DNA of 64,000 nt from Candidatus Sumerlaea chitinivorans. Lineage in GTDB: Bacteria; Sumerlaeota; Sumerlaeia; Sumerlaeales; Sumerlaeaceae. This document shows positions 43,357 through 53,137 of the stretch, in pieces. Numbering within the stretch: position 1 is the stretch's first letter; every line of letters begins with the position of its first letter. The stretch is from contig CP030759.1 of the NCBI GenBank assembly GCA_003290465.1, forward strand, positions 846,672 through 910,671, written 5' to 3'. The position numbers were made by a program, and so were the translations under genes. The notes below the pieces were generated by a model. That model did not search any database and was not told the origin of the DNA. It saw only the letters and a program-made list of their open reading frames with translations.

Positions 43357-45588
43357 TTGCACGGAAAACGACGTTACAAGTCTTACAAGTGGTTTATCTG
43401 GTGGGTGGGACAGACTGCGCTGTTTCTTTGCTTGATCTGGCCGGCAAATCTTTTGGTCGCTCAGCCAGAAAACACATCTCCGCCCCTACATCAGGAGGAA
43501 ACGCTTACCACTCGAACAAGTGAACAACTGATGGCGACCACGAGACCGGTTGCCCGCGAGTTTCGGCTGGCTGCGCTGTCGACTGATGAGGTCAAAGCCG
43601 CACGCAATCAGGTGAAGTTTGGCAAAGTAGGAACGACGCAGACGGTGGTGCTGAAGGTTACGGACGAAGAGGGGCAGCCACTGGCGGGTGTGACATTATC
43701 CCCTGTCGTAATCCGCGAACCAGAGGGCGTCACCCAACCGATGCGCTTGTATCCGACGACCGCCGTGACGGACGCCTCGGGAATAGCTCGTTTTCAACTG
43801 TTACCGGGAGACAAGGCCGGCAGATATGATGTCTTGTTTTTTCGGGGGGGGGAGCCGTCTGGGGAAATCGCTTTTACCCGTTTAGAATTTGTTGCACAGG
43901 ATTCGAACTGGGCAACGATGCTGATTTTGAGTTTAGCGGGCGGGCTTGCCATCTTTCTTTATGGGATGAAGATTGCGTCGGAGGGCTTGCAGATATTTGG
44001 GGGGAATCGTCTGCGGTCCAGTCTCGGGGACATGACTAAGAGTCCATTGCGAGCCCTTGGTTTAGGTTTTGCCCTTACGACGCTGACACAGAGTAGCGGC
44101 GCCACCACCGTTATGCTGATGTCATTCGTCCGAGCTAAACTGCTGTCATTTCGGAATTCCTTAGGGGTGATTCTTGGCGCCGCAATTGCAGGAACGCTGA
44201 CAGTACAGCTGATCTCGTTGAACCTTTTTTCCTATGCGCTCCCCGCCATAGCGGTTGGATTCGCCATAAGCTTCAGCAGTAAAGCACCACGACCGCGCGC
44301 TGTGGGAAATTCACTCATGGGTTTCGGATTTGTTTTCTTCGGAATCAAAATCATGACCGATACCATGGCGCCTCTCAAAAGCTTCCCGTTCTTTGCGGAT
44401 GCGGTAAAAGCGTTAGGGGAACACCCTGTGTGGTCCGTAATTCTTTCGATGCTTTTCACCGCTGCTGCTCAGAACAGTGGCGCCACGGTGGGAATTGTGC
44501 TCTCCCTGACACGGCAGGAACTGATTAGCCTTGAAGAGGCCATTCCGATGTTTCTGGGTGCCGCGATTGGGGCAAGCTTCACTGGGCTCACTGCCGCGAT
44601 TGGGGCACCTGCTGAGGCAAAGCGAGTTGCGGTGGCGCATCTCATTTATAAGGTGGTGGGAACGATTCTGTTCCTTCCGCTCGTGCGCCCTCTTGCCGAT
44701 GTGGGAATGGCACTTACTAAGTTTTTGATGTTCCACCCGGAGAGTGCACCGCTACCCGATATTGCAGCCCGTGCAGTGGCGAACACATACACTCTTTATA
44801 TGATCATCACGGCAGCTCTAACCCTTCTTGTCCTCCCATGGTTAGAGAAGTTGTGCGTGAAGCTCATTCCTGAAACGGGAGAGGTGGGCGATTGGGACGT
44901 TCGCACGAAGTATCTGGACTTGCGGATTGTCGACACCCCAGTGGTTGCTTTGGGCAGTGCGCGGCGAGAAATCTCGCGCATGGGTCGCTTTGTCGAGGAA
45001 ATGATGAAGGCGTTCGGGAAAGCGCTTTTTGATCGAGATGAGCAAAGCCTCGACTTCATTCGTCAGCGCGACCGAAAAGTAGACGCTCTAAACGCTGAAA
45101 TTACCCGCTTTTTGGCAGCACTAACCCGCAAGACAATGAATGATAAAGAAATTTCAGAGGCCACCGCTCTGCTTTTTATCGTGAGCGACCTGGAGTCAGT
45201 CGGTGACATTATTGACAAGAACCTTGTCCCTCTTGCGGCGAAAATGATTGTTCAGGGGCGAGAATTTTCAACCGAGGGCAAGGAAGATCTGATGGCACTT
45301 CATGCTGCGGTCAGCGAGCGCCTTTCCCAGACCATCATTGCACTCACGACCAACACCCAAGAACTGGCTGAAAACGTGATTGCTGGATTCGACAAGTTGC
45401 AGGAGGAGGGGAAGTTACTGCACGCGCGTCACCTCAAGCGTCTGCGCGACAATATCCACGTCTCATTGGAGTCCAGCAGCGTCCACCTTGATGTTATCAA
45501 CTATCTGCTCCGTATCGACTATCTTGTTTACGATATCTGCTTGCACATTGTGGGGCGAGCAAAGGCTCAGAGCCTAACGGATGTCTAA
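43357..45588 (+). CDS. Na+/phosphate symporter-type protein with Ig-like and PhoU domains
   Basis: A 743-residue fusion. Residues 8-28 form a signal or first helix. Residues 85-180 form an Ig-like domain (KVGTTQTVVLKVTDEEGQPL, then DASGIARFQLLPGDKAGRYD). The NptA/PNaS core follows with the repeated QSSGATTVM and QNSGATVGI motifs and LYGMKIASEGLQ. A PhoU-like helical domain lies from about 545 to the end. Such transporters move phosphate with sodium. The extracellular Ig-like addition is unusual. The TTG start is preceded by GAGG. Confidence 0.85.
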   Translation: MHGKRRYKSYKWFIWWVGQTALFLCLIWPANLLVAQPENTSPPLHQEETLTTRTSEQLMATTRPVAREFRLAALSTDEVKAARNQVKFGKVGTTQTVVLKVTDEEGQPLAGVTLSPVVIREPEGVTQPMRLYPTTAVTDASGIARFQLLPGDKAGRYDVLFFRGGEPSGEIAFTRLEFVAQDSNWATMLILSLAGGLAIFLYGMKIASEGLQIFGGNRLRSSLGDMTKSPLRALGLGFALTTLTQSSGATTVMLMSFVRAKLLSFRNSLGVILGAAIAGTLTVQLISLNLFSYALPAIAVGFAISFSSKAPRPRAVGNSLMGFGFVFFGIKIMTDTMAPLKSFPFFADAVKALGEHPVWSVILSMLFTAAAQNSGATVGIVLSLTRQELISLEEAIPMFLGAAIGASFTGLTAAIGAPAEAKRVAVAHLIYKVVGTILFLPLVRPLADVGMALTKFLMFHPESAPLPDIAARAVANTYTLYMIITAALTLLVLPWLEKLCVKLIPETGEVGDWDVRTKYLDLRIVDTPVVALGSARREISRMGRFVEEMMKAFGKALFDRDEQSLDFIRQRDRKVDALNAEITRFLAALTRKTMNDKEISEATALLFIVSDLESVGDIIDKNLVPLAAKMIVQGREFSTEGKEDLMALHAAVSERLSQTIIALTTNTQELAENVIAGFDKLQEEGKLLHARHLKRLRDNIHVSLESSSVHLDVINYLLRIDYLVYDICLHIVGRAKAQSLTDV

Positions 45589-45653
45589 GAATTGCGTTTC
45601 GCAGTGGCAGACGCGTACAAGGCGAACGACCTCGTTTTCTCTATGGGTGAAAG

Positions 45654-46406
45654 ATGTTCGAGTCAGAGGCAAAGACTATTCGCCAGCCGACTAAAGTTGT
45701 CTTGGTCACAGGAGCCAGTAGGGGGCTTGGACGCGCTGTTGTTTGCGAAATCGCACGAATGGGGCACCAAGCGATTGCGGTAGCCCGGTCAGCTGATCAA
45801 TTAAGTGATCTGCAGCAGAAGCTCGCCACAGAAGATAGAACATGCGACTTCTTCGTATGCGACGTTACCCAACCGCATTTAGTCAGGGAGCTTTTTGCAC
45901 ACTGCCGCACGCGCTACGGGCGTCTGGACGTACTTGTGAATAACGCTGGGGTGTTTCGGCATGCGTTACTGAGAGATACCAGCGACGAGGTATGGCGGTC
46001 CGTTTTAGATACGAATCTGAGTGGCCCCTTCTTGTGTTGCCGTGAAAGCTTGGATCTTCTGGCTGCGGCGCGTGGGCTCATCATTAATGTTGGTTCGATC
46101 GCAGCTGTTCACCCGGCTAAAGGTATGGCAGCTTACGCGGCGGCAAAGGCAGGCCTCAAGGCACTTTCAGATGTTTTGCGTACCGAGGTACGAGAATTCG
46201 GCGTACGCGTATGCACACTTCTGGCCGGTGCCATAGCGACAGAAATATGGCAAGATTCCGGACTTTCACGCATTCCACCAAGAAATTGCATGATCCCAGT
46301 TTCAGACGTGGCGCGTTTTATCTGCTTTCTCATTGGTCTCCCTCCAACCATGGTGGTGGAGGAAGTCGTCCTTATGCCGCCTAGCGGGTTGCTGGATCTT
46401 ATCTGA
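45654..46406 (+). CDS. Short-chain dehydrogenase/reductase
   Basis: A 250-residue classical SDR with the cofactor-binding TGASRGLG, the NNAG motif (LVNNAGVFRHALL), the catalytic Ser in VGSIAAVH and Tyr-Lys in YAAAKAG. The closest types are 3-oxoacyl-ACP reductase-like SDRs; the substrate cannot be assigned. It follows the Na/Pi gene by 65 bp and converges with the RmlD-like gene, overlapping by 8 bp. Confidence 0.88.
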   Translation: MFESEAKTIRQPTKVVLVTGASRGLGRAVVCEIARMGHQAIAVARSADQLSDLQQKLATEDRTCDFFVCDVTQPHLVRELFAHCRTRYGRLDVLVNNAGVFRHALLRDTSDEVWRSVLDTNLSGPFLCCRESLDLLAAARGLIINVGSIAAVHPAKGMAAYAAAKAGLKALSDVLRTEVREFGVRVCTLLAGAIATEIWQDSGLSRIPPRNCMIPVSDVARFICFLIGLPPTMVVEEVVLMPPSGLLDLI

Positions 46407-47289
46407 AGGATCGAAGTAAGTCTGGTAAAATCTCCTGTGGTCGGCGAGGGGCAAAACCAAATGCGCCGACAGCTTTTTGAATGTTTAAAGAAACATCTTT
46501 GGGGCGTGGTGTGGCAAGCTGTGCGTCGGCAAGTGTTGCGGGGGTGATCGTTGATTTTGGCACACCAAGCGCATCAGCTACCATGAGCCCAAATTCATAG
46601 CGTGACGTGCGCTCGGGTCCCGCGGCATGCCAAATCCCTTTCGCATGAGCTAATAACATCGCCAACAGCAGTTCTGCGAGATCTTTCACGTAAACAGGCG
46701 TTCGAAACTCATCCTGAAAGAGCACCATGTTGCCATGGCGGAGACCTTCGACCAGCCAGCCCAGAAAGCTACTGCGTCCGGTCGCTGCTGGTGGGCCATA
46801 CATCAGCGCACAACGTACGACAGCCGCGGCAAAGGGTGAGGCGAGGACCAGCGTCTCAGCGAGGCGCTTAGTTTGTCCGTACACCATGATTGGGTTGGGT
46901 AGATCATCTTCTTGGTAATTCCCCTTGGTTCCATCGAAGACGAGATCGGTGGAAATATAAACAAAGTGGGGAGGCTGGGGGAGGGCGCAAGCTGCGCTGA
47001 TCAGGTAGTGGGTGGCAAATACGTTGGCCCAGCACGCACGGATTGGATTGCCTTGACACCGAGATGTATTGGCTTCCGCGGCAGCATGGATGATGTGGGT
47101 GGGGCAGAGTGCCTGCACAAGAGCGCGCACGGCGCTTTCATCTGTCAGGTTGCAACGCACCCATGAGCCACCTCGGATCCGAGGCGGAGACGTGAGCCAA
47201 GTTCCAGTTACTGGGACACATCGCTCTATGAAAAAATTACAAACATGGTAGCCCAAAAAGCCGGATGCTCCGGTCACGAGGACTTTCAA
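46399..47289 (-). CDS. RmlD-like dTDP-4-dehydrorhamnose reductase family protein
   Basis: A 296-residue extended SDR. It has the NAD-binding GASGFLGYHV, the HAAAEAN region, STDLVFDG and the Tyr-Lys pair in YGQTKRLAE. Members reduce dTDP-4-dehydrorhamnose to dTDP-rhamnose, though many serve other roles; rmlA, B and C are not here. The ATG overlaps the Xer stop by 4 bp, so the two are cotranscribed. Confidence 0.8.
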   Translation of the reverse strand: MKVLVTGASGFLGYHVCNFFIERCVPVTGTWLTSPPRIRGGSWVRCNLTDESAVRALVQALCPTHIIHAAAEANTSRCQGNPIRACWANVFATHYLISAACALPQPPHFVYISTDLVFDGTKGNYQEDDLPNPIMVYGQTKRLAETLVLASPFAAAVVRCALMYGPPAATGRSSFLGWLVEGLRHGNMVLFQDEFRTPVYVKDLAELLLAMLLAHAKGIWHAAGPERTSRYEFGLMVADALGVPKSTITPATLADAQLATPRPKDVSLNIQKAVGAFGFAPRRPQEILPDLLRSFR

Positions 47290-48221
47290 GATTGGTTCCC
47301 CCCTAATCCGCCAATGTCTACCAAGCGATCCACTGCACTCCGCAGTTTCTGGGTGTTTGTGTGAGTGTAGATTTGCGTTGAAGTGATAGACGCATGTCCC
47401 AAGAGCTTTTGAATCTCCAGAATATCCACCTCATTGAGGTGGAGTAAAGTGGCGAAAGTGTGTCGTAGTTTGTGTGGGCTAATTTTAGATTTACCAAGCC
47501 CAGCCTTACGGACGTATTTTCTTACGATGTCGAAGACGGACCGCCCCGTCAGCCTTCCTCCCTTGCGATTTACGAAAAGCGCATTGGGGTCGCCAGTTGC
47601 AGGCCGCACCTCTAACCATGCGTTCAGAGCGTTCATGACAATAGCATTGAGTGGAATGAGCCGCTCCTTCGCACCTTTTCCAAAGACCTTTGCGGTGCAT
47701 CGCTCGAGGTCAATGGAGCTGAGATTGAGCCCAACCAGCTCTTGTCGGCGCATTCCCGTGAACCCGAGTGTGACCAGGATCGCGTAGTCGCGAATGCCCC
47801 AAACATCGGAGGGGTCAGGTGCCGCCAGAAGGCGCTGTAACTCGCTTTCGATCAAATAAATAGGCAGTTTCTTTGGCAATTTGGGATTGTGTATGTATGC
47901 TGCGGGGCTCACTTCGATGTGCTGCGCCTGCACACAATATTCGAAAAATACACGGAGGCTCGAGATGGTGCGTCCCAAAGTCGTGCTTTTATAGCCTTTT
48001 TTCTGCTGGAGGTGTGCAAGGTACTCCTTGATCTGAGCCGCAGTCACTTTTTTGACGGAAGGCTCCGCCCCCAAAATCCGGATGAGATATTCTTTAAATT
48101 TCTGAAGATCGTATTGATAAGCTTTGCGCGTGTTAGGGGAGAGGTTGCGTTCCACTTCCAGAAAACGATCAAACTCGAGCATCACTTGCGAGAACAGGTG
48201 AGAACTCGTCATTGTACCCAT
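47286..48221 (-). CDS. xerD: Tyrosine recombinase XerC/XerD type
   Basis: A 311-residue site-specific recombinase that resolves chromosome dimers at dif. The N-terminal SAM-like DNA-binding domain (FLEVERNLSPNTRKAYQYDL) is followed by the catalytic set: Arg in GFTGMRRQELVGL, Lys in VFGKGAKERLIPL, His-Arg in PHKLRHTFATLL, His in LLGHASITSTQ and Tyr in IYTH. The start is the ATG at 48221 or 48212. Only one Xer is present in the window, so XerC versus XerD cannot be decided. A dif-like palindrome lies 2.2 kb away at 50.4 kb. Confidence 0.92.
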   Translation of the reverse strand: MGTMTSSHLFSQVMLEFDRFLEVERNLSPNTRKAYQYDLQKFKEYLIRILGAEPSVKKVTAAQIKEYLAHLQQKKGYKSTTLGRTISSLRVFFEYCVQAQHIEVSPAAYIHNPKLPKKLPIYLIESELQRLLAAPDPSDVWGIRDYAILVTLGFTGMRRQELVGLNLSSIDLERCTAKVFGKGAKERLIPLNAIVMNALNAWLEVRPATGDPNALFVNRKGGRLTGRSVFDIVRKYVRKAGLGKSKISPHKLRHTFATLLHLNEVDILEIQKLLGHASITSTQIYTHTNTQKLRSAVDRLVDIGGLGGNQS

Positions 48222-48406
48222 GCTCAGCAGCCACCACCGTCACAATTGATCAGCTTGATTGTCTTAGATACCATTTCGCATGGGTGTTGCAAGGCGAAAT
48301 CCACTCCCCGCGGCCTCCCATGAAACATCGGACAGATGACGGAAGAGGCAAAAACATTCTCTGTTTCGTTTTGACATTGTGCTGCAAACAATTACCGCTG
48401 AGTCGA

Positions 48407-49732
48407 ATGATGTGGCCCCAATTCTCATTGTCGGTTCTCAAGTCGCAGATCGTTCGTTTTTCTGAAGTCATTCTTGGAAGATCTTTGGGGCCAAGCGGCA
48501 GAGCATTCTTGAAAAGTGTGGGGTGGATTGGGTTCTCGTTCGTTGTCGCTCGTCTTTTTTCCATGGGAGTTCCGCTGTTTGCGGCACGCCTGTTGGGGAA
48601 AGAGATTTTCGGCGAGTTTGCGCTTTCAGCCAATAGCATTGGCCAAATTGTCGGGCTCATCATGCTTTTTGGCATGAATGCGGCTGTCGTCCGCTATGCG
48701 GCGCCCAAAGCCCACCCGGACAGCGAAGTTGGGGCGGCGTTTTTCATCAGTGGAGTCAGTACCGTCATCGCATTATTAGCTACGATTTACCTCTCATTTA
48801 CGCCGGCAGTTGGACTTCTCAAGCTCAACAGTCCTGCTTTAGTCTGGTGGGGACTTGTCTTCGCTGTGGCCTTTTGGTTTTGGACGTTGCAGAGCGCAAC
48901 CCTGCAAGGGTTACATCTATTTCGCGAAAGGGGAGTAGCGGAGATTGTCAGCGGAGTGGCGATGGTGCCTTCCTTTGTGCTCGCTTACCAGTTTTTTGGG
49001 CGTGCTTACCCTTCACTCGTACTGGCCTACGTGATCTCCTACACGCTTTCAGGCGCCTACGCTGCCCACCATGTCATCTCTCGCGTGCGGTTGCGTCTGC
49101 CGAATCTCGCTTTCCTTCGTGAGATTCTTGTCTACGGAGCCTTCTGTTTTTTGGGGAACGCAGGCTTTATCCTCACGTTTTCGGTTCAGCCAATGCAGCT
49201 AAATGCATATTTGTCAGAGAGTGAAGTTGGATTTTTTCGAGCCTATCACATGGCGAGTATTGGAATTGCCAGCTATGTCAGCACGATTTTTAATACGGTG
49301 TTTTTTGCTAAGGCTTCCGCAAGCTCGGATAGAGGTGCCTTGTGGCGGCTGATGTGGCGTGTGTGGCTGTTCGCTGCCATCCCAATGGTGATAGGGTACG
49401 TGATCGCGTTGGTTACGCTTCTCGGCATCGCTGGCTCAGACTATCCTTTGGATTGGCGCTTGCTCGTGGCCTTCGGGGTTACAGCCACGGTCGTGACCAT
49501 CCAATCATGTATGGGGCAGTTCCTTGGAACTGAGGGGGTCAAGGGCGCTGGTTTTGGGCTAATTCTTTCCATCATCTCAGGTGTGGTAAACGTCATACTG
49601 AGCATGTGGCTCATTCCTGCTTATCATGTTTTGGGTGCTTGTTTGGCCCTGTTTGCCACATACACCCTCGCGACCCTCCTGGTGATCCGGGTCTGTCGAA
49701 AGGAATTTCGATGGGGCCTTCTTAAAGCGTAG
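48407..49732 (+). CDS. Wzx-type polysaccharide flippase
   Basis: A membrane protein of about 440 residues in the polysaccharide exporter/MATE superfamily. It opens with a basic stretch and FSFVVARLFSMGVPLFAARL, then ANSIGQIVGLIMLFGMNAAVVRYA, and shows 12 or so helices in the usual paired pattern. Such proteins flip undecaprenyl-linked O-unit sugars. The start is unsure: ATG 48407 is closest to the first helix; ATG 48320 adds 29 residues, and the earliest start overlaps xer. No strong ribosome-binding site decides it. Confidence 0.8.
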   Translation: MMWPQFSLSVLKSQIVRFSEVILGRSLGPSGRAFLKSVGWIGFSFVVARLFSMGVPLFAARLLGKEIFGEFALSANSIGQIVGLIMLFGMNAAVVRYAAPKAHPDSEVGAAFFISGVSTVIALLATIYLSFTPAVGLLKLNSPALVWWGLVFAVAFWFWTLQSATLQGLHLFRERGVAEIVSGVAMVPSFVLAYQFFGRAYPSLVLAYVISYTLSGAYAAHHVISRVRLRLPNLAFLREILVYGAFCFLGNAGFILTFSVQPMQLNAYLSESEVGFFRAYHMASIGIASYVSTIFNTVFFAKASASSDRGALWRLMWRVWLFAAIPMVIGYVIALVTLLGIAGSDYPLDWRLLVAFGVTATVVTIQSCMGQFLGTEGVKGAGFGLILSIISGVVNVILSMWLIPAYHVLGACLALFATYTLATLLVIRVCRKEFRWGLLKA

Positions 49733-50441
49733 AAACGCATAAAGCACTGCAAATTCAAACATTGCAATCCAACACTTCAAGTTTTTATTCACTTGAGTGG
49801 GTGGATCATGTGCGCGGGGGAGTACCCCTGAGTCTCGAGGGGCGGCCATAAACCTGGCTTGAATTGGCTTGCATGCCTACGGCTTCAGATCGCTCTGCCT
49901 GAGCCGGGTACACCCCGGGATTGCGCCTTGGCACCAAGCGGTAACTTGATTGAACGCTCATGACAGCAGCCACAGAATCACACAAGCGTTCACGCGCAGC
50001 AAATGAGTTGGTACTATACGACTATTATAATGCCATTTTAAACCAAACAAAGTGGTTTGTTACTACCATACCCTGAGAAAAACCTTTGCCTAAGACGTCA
50101 GTTGCGTGTTTTGCGTGCTACCCCTTCACCGTCAACTTGTAGATTGCCAGTCTGCGCGGCGACTGCAACGCTCGAGACCGGCTCGAATGAAAAGAGGGAT
50201 GGAGCTGGCTCGGTTCCCTTGTACCACAAAGCCGCAGGGTTGACTGGCGTCAGTTTGCGATTGCACAACAGGTTCTCGCTGGCCTCGCTGGTTCTATTGT
50301 TGTGTGGAAGCACGTCTTCTTAATCATGCTTTCTTGGGTACGGACTCTTAGGGTCGATCCATGTTGGACAGCAAAAAGCCCCGCCTGAGCACCTAAAACG
50401 GCGTTTGAAGGGCTTCTACTCACCCATCCAAGGTTTTCCAC

Positions 50442-50471
50442 AACTTCCTTAAATGTAAATTTAAGGAAGTT
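50442..50471. repeat. Perfect 13-bp-arm inverted repeat with dif-like geometry
   Basis: AACTTCCTTAAAT (50442-50454) and ATTTAAGGAAGTT (50459-50471) are exact inverted copies with a 4-nt spacer. Read as 11+6+11, the central 28 bp has ACTTCCTTAAA, a 6-nt core and TTTAAGGAAGT, the layout of Xer recombination sites; B. subtilis dif also begins ACTTCCT. An operator for an unseen regulator would look alike. Confidence 0.5.
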
Positions 50472-50534
50472 TGGTGTAAATTGAATCAAAAGATTGATAT
50501 TAAACATGTTAATTCGCGTTTGGCACAGAAAGCG

Positions 50535-50545
50535 CTTCCTTAAAT
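50535..50545 (+). repeat. Third half-site copy of the palindrome arm
   Basis: CTTCCTTAAAT recurs exactly, 64 bp after the palindrome, without an opposing arm. A repeated half-site is more typical of a regulator's binding sites than of a single dif. Confidence 0.4.
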
Positions 50546-51702
50546 CGTGGCTGTTGTGTGTGGGTTGCTGTGTGGCGAACTGGGGTTTCCGAAAGGCTTC
50601 ATGGAATAGCTCTTCGGTTTGAAGAGGCCATTGGCTGGTTCATTGGTGTGGCAAGCCCGCATCGGTCTCTGTCAGGGGCGAATTGACCGGCTTACAGGTC
50701 CAGCGTTGGAATGTAGGTCGTTTGAGTGTATAACCCATCGCACTCGCAGACAGCATCTCTCCCGCCACTACGGTTGAGCATCCGAAGTGAAATGAGATTT
50801 TTACAACGGCTCTGTGGGTGCGGCTTGGCCATTACGGCGCAGACGAGGAGGGGTTGTTGCCTGTCGTGTGATGAGGAGCCGTCCCCAAAATCCGCGTTAA
50901 ACGCCTGCAGTGCTTGCTGCGCAAGCGGGATGCGTGCAGAGTTACAAAAAGAAGGCTTGAGTTGCACTGGCTATCCCCCACGAATCAGGCTATTCTAACG
51001 CTTCGCTTGGAAGGGGGCAAGTGCAGTGGGTTCTCATCGGCGCACCTCGCTACACCCGGCCGGAGGCAAACGTTTTTTGGTTTCTCAGTCCAACCGTAAG
51101 GCGTCTCAGCTGCGGGCACTCCCATGGGGACATTTTACCGCCGTCATCTTCCCAAATATGAGAACCTAAGTGGAGAATGGATTCACGCATATGCGTGCGA
51201 GCCAGAGGTCTTCTGTCCGCCAAGTATGATAGTAACAGCTTGAAAACAAAAGCTTTAGATATATTCGTTTCATAATAAACATTAACAAATCCGGCGGGCC
51301 GGAACTGAGGCAGTGGGCCCCGGCCAGACGGGCATCTGATTTTCTACGTATGAGGCTCAAACGACCGTTTGGGCGTTGCCATCAAGAGAAACTAATGAGT
51401 TGGCGGATGGGCTGGGTTCATTTTAGAGTGACGTTCTTGGTTTTTACCGGCTTGGAGGCCGGCCTCTTCCTCGTTTTTCGAGTTATGGTTTTCCAAGGTT
51501 TAATCTACGTGGACAAGTGTGGCGGCTCCAGGAAATGTTAAATCAGCAAAGCTCGGACAGAAACAGAAAGCGAGGTCCCCGCGCAGAACAGGCTCCCGTC
51601 GGGTACCCACAGTGAAACAATACTTTACGACTTGCTGTGGTTGCCTATCGCACTGGGCGCCAGCGGCTCAGACAAACTGTTCGGGACGGAACAAGGGGCT
51701 AT

Positions 51703-52917
51703 TCATTCAAAGAGGATTTTTTGGAAGAGAACAGAACCGTCGCCCCCTTGCGCAGCGTCAGAGGTGTAAGTCACGACTACCCCACCATCGAACGGGGCGA
51801 CCGCAGGCGCGTTATAAAAGCCACTGGTTCGGCCGTCGCTGACCTGAAGAACGTCCGGATGATCGGTCGGCAATTGAACGCCACGCGTATAGAACACTTG
51901 GGGCCGACTTGTCTGGTCATCCATTGAGCACCAGACAGCTATTAAATTGCCCGAAGAAAATGTTCCCACGACAGGATGGTTTAGCGCTCGCGGCCGGTGG
52001 TCAATAATTGTGCCGGCGCCCCGGGTCAGTGGATCTTGCAATCCCAAAAAGATCCGCTCGGTTTCTTGCACTTGGTCGTACCAAATACCTGCTAAGGCTT
52101 CTTGCCCTTTCGCAAATAGCCCGGGAAGGCGATTTGCTGGGAGTTGATCGAGGTTCTTCGGAACAAAGAGCTCCCAAGTTTTCTGCTCTCGGAGGAATCT
52201 GGCTGCGATCAGGGAGAAGGTGGCGTTTTCTGCAGCGTACCAATACACCACGGGTGTGTCATGTTCAAACTGGATACTTGGCATTAGGTTATAGTTAATG
52301 GCTTCAGGGGTAAGTCGGTGCACGACGAACTCTCCCCTATCGGCGCAAAGTTCGGCGCAGTAAATGTTTACGCGATTTGCAGTGCCCGACTGCCAAGCGA
52401 TCCAGGGGCGGCCATCTGGTGCGACAGCAATCGTCACAGCATCGGCCGAGCCGCGCAGGTCATCTGCGGCGACAAGAGGAATGGGGGGTACCCATGCTTC
52501 GCTAATACGGGCTGTGTAGAAAACGACGTCGCGCTCCGACTGGCGCCCCAACCACACCACATGGACATTTCCCATGTGGTCAACGGCAACGTCAGGGGAA
52601 TGGTTTGCAGCAGCAGGCTCGGCATCTAGCACAAACTCGTTCAGCCACTCCCCTTGTACACTCTCCCGGCCAACGATCCGGCGCTGTCCAGCAACGATTC
52701 CATCCCATACCACAAAAACGCGATCTCCACCCGGTGTGACGCTAATCGCAACATGCCGGTTCTCTCGCGATTGTTGATTGAGTACTTCCGCCGGGGTCAC
52801 TCTATCTCCAAAACTTGCCGCAGCCATAAGCGATAGCCCGACGACCCACCCCCGCAGGGGCAGGTTCTGTCCCCAAATCAGCCGTTTTGTGAGTTGGGAA
52901 AATAGGTATATTCTCAT
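51703..52917 (-). CDS. Secreted beta-propeller-like protein
   Basis: A 404-residue protein with a signal peptide (GWVVGLSLMAAASFG, cleavage after about 37). The mature part repeats roughly every 55-60 residues with blade-like strands: ISVTPGGDRVFVVWDG, PDVAVDHMGNVHVVWLGR, VTIAVAPDGRPWIAWQSG, PSIQFEHDTPVVYWYA, VVGTFSSGNLIAVWCSM and APAVAPFDGGVVVTYTS. Six blades are suggested, like BNR/sialidase-type propellers; no Asp-box is complete, so enzyme activity is not claimed. It is flanked by gene-poor DNA on its 3' side and probably acts in the periplasm or outside. Confidence 0.7.
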   Translation of the reverse strand: MRIYLFSQLTKRLIWGQNLPLRGWVVGLSLMAAASFGDRVTPAEVLNQQSRENRHVAISVTPGGDRVFVVWDGIVAGQRRIVGRESVQGEWLNEFVLDAEPAAANHSPDVAVDHMGNVHVVWLGRQSERDVVFYTARISEAWVPPIPLVAADDLRGSADAVTIAVAPDGRPWIAWQSGTANRVNIYCAELCADRGEFVVHRLTPEAINYNLMPSIQFEHDTPVVYWYAAENATFSLIAARFLREQKTWELFVPKNLDQLPANRLPGLFAKGQEALAGIWYDQVQETERIFLGLQDPLTRGAGTIIDHRPRALNHPVVGTFSSGNLIAVWCSMDDQTSRPQVFYTRGVQLPTDHPDVLQVSDGRTSGFYNAPAVAPFDGGVVVTYTSDAAQGGDGSVLFQKILFE

Positions 52918-53137
52918 CGGCGTCTCGGAGCAATTTATCTGCTAAGGCGGCGAATGTTTCAAGTAACTTTGCGAGGTATTTCTTCCTCTTTTTGAGCGCT
53001 CACTTGTGTTTGCTTTATGTGGCACGCATCCGCAGATTTGCAGCATTCAGATTTAACCCTGAGGAGCCCACTTTCTCCTTTTGCAATAGAGGGGGCTAAG
53101 GCGGCCCGGGGCTCGACTCTCCCCTCCAGCACTCAGT

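Larger units (their letters stand above)
49733..51702. other. Nearly 2 kb without a convincing gene
   Basis: Several frames of 60-107 codons exist on both strands, but none has a recognisable product, a good start and neighbours of its own. The base composition wavers, with AT-rich patches near 50030 and 51250. Notable items are the 13-bp-arm palindrome at 50442-50471 with a third half-site at 50535, and an AAGCCC...GGGCTT stem near 50370-50413. It may be a decayed accessory region or replication-terminus DNA. Confidence 0.6.

Noticed and set aside
50057-50323. 88-codon frame in the gene-free region
   Set aside because: Low-complexity Cys/Arg/Ser composition, overlapping frames on the other strand, no neighbours.
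50692-50998. Frames of about 90 codons on both strands
   Set aside because: Both strands are open at once and neither has a recognised domain or a good start signal.
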